DNA from: Chitinophagaceae bacterium
GTDB taxonomy: Bacteria; Bacteroidota; Bacteroidia; Chitinophagales; Chitinophagaceae
Length of the DNA stretch: 64,000 bases
Assembly (NCBI GenBank): GCA_947452965.1
Contig: CANGEW010000008.1
Coordinates: 19,050-83,049 of the forward strand
Direction of reading: 5' to 3'
Position numbers and translations under genes: made by a program. How positions within the stretch are numbered: the stretch's first letter is position 1; each line of letters opens with the position of its first letter. The notes beneath the pieces were generated by a model. The model saw nothing but the letters and a program-made list of their open reading frames with translations. It did no database searches and was not told the origin of the DNA. This document shows positions 61,328 to 64,000 of this stretch, piece after piece.

Positions 61328-62126
61328 TTTCTATGTTTTTTATTTGATGTAAACTTAAATTTTTATATTCTTCTGCTTCTTTCACCCATTTGCTATCAGG
61401 ATATTTTTCAACAAAATCATCATATTCAGAAATAACCTTCTCAAATCGTTCCAATTGCTTATAGACGACGCTTAATGTAGCAAATTTATAGTACGCTTTT
61501 ATCGCTAAATATTGGTACTCGTCTCCATTTTTAGTTTCTGGAAAGTCATACATTAAATTAGAGAATGCAATGGCCGAAGCCCTGTACTCTCCAATATTGT
61601 AATACAACTGAGCTCCTCTAAAAGCCTTTAGTTCTAATTTCTCTCTTGACTTGTCAATAATTTCTGTAGCCTCTTTTATTCTTGCTGAACCAGGATGTGT
61701 ATTGATAAAAGTCTGCATCATGCCGATTGTTTTCAATGTATTTACCTGTTCTAATTCAAGCTTAGGCGATTGCTTATAAAAACAAAGAGCTCTTAGATAA
61801 TCAACCTCTTCTGAATGTTCGTTATTTGGAAAAACTTCTAAATAACCTTTGAAACTTGCCGAAGCCTCTCCATACATTTCTTGGTTATACAAACAAAGAG
61901 AATATTTATAATACAACTCCTCAAACTTATCAGTTCCCTTGAATATACCAAACAACTCCTCGTACAACTGCTGTGCATACATAAACTTAGCCTTGGCATA
62001 ATATTCGTCTGCCTTTTGTAACTTATAATTATAGTCTTTACTCTTTTGAACCTTAGTAAAACTATTACAGCCCATAAAAGTTACACCTAAGAAACACAAC
62101 GAAATTGCAACAATAGATAAGCGCAT
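61296..62126 (-). CDS. bamD: Outer membrane assembly lipoprotein BamD
   Basis: 276 aa. Lipobox FMGC (C20). TPR repeats throughout: ADEYYAKAKFMYAQQLYEELF, FEELYYKYSLCLYNQEMYGEASASFKGYLEVFPNNEHSEEVDYLRALCFY, and later KTIGMMQTFINTHPGSARIKEATEII and FEKVISEYDDFVEKYPDSKWVKEAEEY. BamD is the essential scaffold of the BAM complex that folds barrel proteins, such as those encoded elsewhere in this window. First gene of bamD-rpoZ. Confidence 0.93.
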   Translation of the reverse strand: MRLSIVAISLCFLGVTFMGCNSFTKVQKSKDYNYKLQKADEYYAKAKFMYAQQLYEELFGIFKGTDKFEELYYKYSLCLYNQEMYGEASASFKGYLEVFPNNEHSEEVDYLRALCFYKQSPKLELEQVNTLKTIGMMQTFINTHPGSARIKEATEIIDKSREKLELKAFRGAQLYYNIGEYRASAIAFSNLMYDFPETKNGDEYQYLAIKAYYKFATLSVVYKQLERFEKVISEYDDFVEKYPDSKWVKEAEEYKNLSLHQIKNIENEQTSSSSKW

Positions 62127-62205
62127 AGAGTTTGCAAAAATAGGTACTTTTTAGCAACTATTGAACTGATTTTGTAAATAAAATACCATAAACACTTGTT
62201 AAATA

Positions 62206-62242
62206 AAAAGCAGAAACCCCCTATAAGGAGGCTTCTGCTTTT
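62206..62242 (-). terminator. Terminator of the Ig-repeat T9SS gene
   Basis: Stem AAAAGCAGAA/TTCTGCTTTT (62206-62215 with 62233-62242), with an inner CCCC/GGAGG pairing; on the minus strand it lies just after the stop at 62261. Confidence 0.88.
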
Positions 62243-62260
62243 AAAATACTATTATTAGTA

Positions 62261-64000
62261 TTAGAATTTCAACACTTTGGTTGTAGTGGTGTTTTTACCT
62301 TGTCGAACTTCGATTAAGTAAGAACCAGCCTTAAGCTCTGATCCCAGGTTTAATGTTTGATTTGGTGTTACATTCACCATCTTCAACACTCTGCCCTGTA
62401 AATCCATCACTTTGGCTGTTATTACCCCTGCTTCGTTCGCAGTGCCCTTTACCTGAACATTGAAGTTACTCATCGTTGGGTTAGGGAACACGCTCACTTG
62501 CATACTCTCTGACTTTGGAGTAGTTTCTACAGTTCTAGCTGTAAATGGAGTACATGCCGCTAATGTTAGTTTTATAGCCTTAGTTAACGTTGCATTTCCA
62601 CATGCATTCGCAGCTCTTACTCTTACTGAGTCGGTAGTTGCAGTTGCAGATGTGGTTGCATACACTACTCTGATTACGTTACCAGTGCTTCCTGAGTCTA
62701 TCACTCCGCCCGCTGGTATCGTCCATACATATGAAGTAGCATTCGCTACAGCTGTTGCTGTGTATCTTCTTACTTTAGCTCCACACACATCACTCACTAC
62801 CGCTTCAACTATTGCTGCTGTAGCTGCTGTTGGCGCTGCAGCACTTACTACCGCTATCGTAGCTGTTCTTGCAGCAGATACGCACGTAGTAGTTGTATTT
62901 CTTGCAGCTGCATAGTAGGTTGTAGTAGCTGTTATTGATGGCGTTGTGTAGCTGTCGCTTCCACTTGCTAACGCGGTACCTGCTGTTGCTACACTGTACC
63001 AGTCTGTAGTTAGACCACTAACCGTAGTTGCCGACAATGTTACAGTCCCTGCTGCACATCTGTTAGCTCCTGCTGTTACAGGCGCTGCAGGTAATGCATT
63101 CGCTGTAGCTACCACCGTTGTACGTGCTGTTGATATACATCCCGTACCCGTCGTTACAGCTGCTACATAGTATGTCAACGTTCCTGGTGCTGTGATGCTT
63201 GGTGTAGTTAACGTTGCCGTTGTTCCCACTGAAGTTGTTGGTGCAGTACTTGCATACCATATCACCGTTCCAGCAGGACTTGTTGGCAAAGTAGCTGTTA
63301 ATGTTACAGTTCCCGTTCCACATCTTGCATTGCTTGATGCTGCAGGTGCTGATGGTATCGCATTGATTACCACAACTGCTTTTGTTGAAGCTGCTGACAA
63401 ACATCCGTTTGCTAACACCCTTTGTGCTGCCCAATATGTTGTTGTTGAGCTTATAGCTGCCGGCAATAAGTAAGCATTAACTCCCGTTGCAGTTCCAGCT
63501 TGTAATGCTGCTCCTGTTCTAAGTGAATCTGAGTACCAGTTAATTGTATTACCCGCCAATGCTGTAGCTGTAATTCTTGCCGTATCTGTTCCGCACTTAG
63601 CTGCATTTGTAACTGTTGCTACCGCAGCTGGCAATGCTAACACTTTCGCTATTACTGCAGTTCTAGCAGATATACATGTTGTAGCAGGATTGTAGTTAGC
63701 TGCATAGTACGTTGTACTAGCTGTCATACTGCTTGTATAGGTTGATGATGTTGTATCCGCACCTATTGCAGCAGTTGATGTCGCAGTAGAGTACCATTTG
63801 ATATTATTACCCGCTGTACTTGTTGCAGATACTGTAATACTTACGCTTCCGCCTGTTCTTGAAGCACAGGTTGAATCTCCAGTTCCCACAGGTGCCGATG
63901 GTATTGCATTTACTATTTCTGCTACCGCCTTACGACTTGACAAACAACCTAATGTAGTTTTAGCTGCTACATAGTAAGTTGTAGTCGCAGCCACCGTTGC
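62261..64000 (-). CDS. Large Ig-repeat surface protein with T9SS type A sorting domain (5' end outside window)
   Basis: At least 579 aa are visible and the frame stays open to the window edge, so the start is missing. Tandem Ig-like units of about 85-90 residues repeat the pattern SAP-x(n)-C-x-x-G-x-V-x-L-x-A...W-Y-S...G...T-Y-Y-A-A...C-x-S-A-R-T (at least five). After them come a PKD/Ig-like unit with VSDVCGAKVRRYTATAVANATSYVWTIP and the sorting domain (SVFPNPTMSNFNVQVKG...LKAGSYLIEVRQGKNTTTTKVLKF). The DNA is Ala/Thr-codon rich and visibly more GC-rich than its neighbours. Adhesin-like. Long frames on the plus strand here are artefacts of the low-complexity coding sequence. Confidence 0.88.
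   Translation of the reverse strand, partial: ATVAATTTYYVAAKTTLGCLSSRKAVAEIVNAIPSAPVGTGDSTCASRTGGSVSITVSATSTAGNNIKWYSTATSTAAIGADTTSSTYTSSMTASTTYYAANYNPATTCISARTAVIAKVLALPAAVATVTNAAKCGTDTARITATALAGNTINWYSDSLRTGAALQAGTATGVNAYLLPAAISSTTTYWAAQRVLANGCLSAASTKAVVVINAIPSAPAASSNARCGTGTVTLTATLPTSPAGTVIWYASTAPTTSVGTTATLTTPSITAPGTLTYYVAAVTTGTGCISTARTTVVATANALPAAPVTAGANRCAAGTVTLSATTVSGLTTDWYSVATAGTALASGSDSYTTPSITATTTYYAAARNTTTTCVSAARTATIAVVSAAAPTAATAAIVEAVVSDVCGAKVRRYTATAVANATSYVWTIPAGGVIDSGSTGNVIRVVYATTSATATTDSVRVRAANACGNATLTKAIKLTLAACTPFTARTVETTPKSESMQVSVFPNPTMSNFNVQVKGTANEAGVITAKVMDLQGRVLKMVNVTPNQTLNLGSELKAGSYLIEVRQGKNTTTTKVLKF

Noticed and set aside
62460..63473. Open frames on the plus strand within the Ig-repeat gene
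   Set aside because: They arise from the low-complexity Ala/Thr/Val coding of the minus-strand gene, which has a sorting domain and repeat pattern.
1..64000. CRISPR arrays, insertion sequences, prophage or integrase genes
   Set aside because: No regularly spaced direct repeats, transposase, integrase or phage structural genes were seen anywhere in the window.

Overview
The window is a low-GC chromosomal segment of a member of the Bacteroidota, most likely from the Chitinophagaceae/Chitinophagia. The grounds are promoters of the TAnnTTTG type, start codons without strong Shine-Dalgarno sites, type IX secretion (T9SS) sorting domains, and many Bacteroidota-specific families (DUF3810, DUF4296, DUF4835, DUF4954, DUF5683, DUF5777, HmuY). 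I see no phage, insertion sequence, CRISPR array or rRNA. Assignment below phylum level is inference.

Layout. 0-6 kb: end of a sensor kinase, tRNA-Leu(GAG), a DUF2130 protein, a phosphopantetheinyl transferase, dcd, a DUF3810 membrane protein and the YceD-rpmF-plsX cluster. 6.1-12.2 kb: a co-directional envelope/heme cluster of an SprB-repeat-like lipoprotein, a CX4CH cytochrome lipoprotein, an OB-fold protein, YceI, a DUF5777 barrel, a Rieske lipoprotein, a TonB-dependent receptor and an HmuY-like lipoprotein. 12.4-15.2 kb: two secreted surface proteins. 15.3-28.2 kb: dapD, GT9, a Sua5/YrdC protein, a DEAD-box helicase with a long structured leader, a metallophosphoesterase, parA-parB-DUF5683-dapB, three outer-membrane barrels and an epimerase-type threonine dehydrogenase. 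28.3-40.5 kb: kdsA, PspC, aconitase, a small SET-domain protein, mgtE, glmS, a lamin-tail T9SS protein and a DUF4954 beta-helix protein.

40.5-46 kb, minus strand: infA-rpmJ-rpsM-rpsK-rpsD-rpoA-rplQ, followed by carA and aroQ. The spacers of this ribosomal operon are unusually long and structured. The best signal in the window is here: two perfect interleaved helices just upstream of rpsD that form an H-type pseudoknot, a candidate S4 autoregulatory site. 46-64 kb: an OmpA protein, tgt, GT2, rsmG, an M1 peptidase, rsmI-purS-pssA, aminopeptidase P, pckA, a two-subunit CoA transferase with DUF4296, DUF4835-coaBC, rpoZ-bamD, and the 3' end of an Ig-repeat T9SS adhesin that runs off the window.

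Taken together this is mostly housekeeping (translation, cell wall and LPS precursors, central carbon) mixed with envelope genes. Recurring non-coding themes are A-tract/T-tract bidirectional terminators at convergent gene ends, promoters placed 4-5 nt from the ATG that imply leaderless mRNAs, and intergenic AGGTTYAA-type microrepeats.
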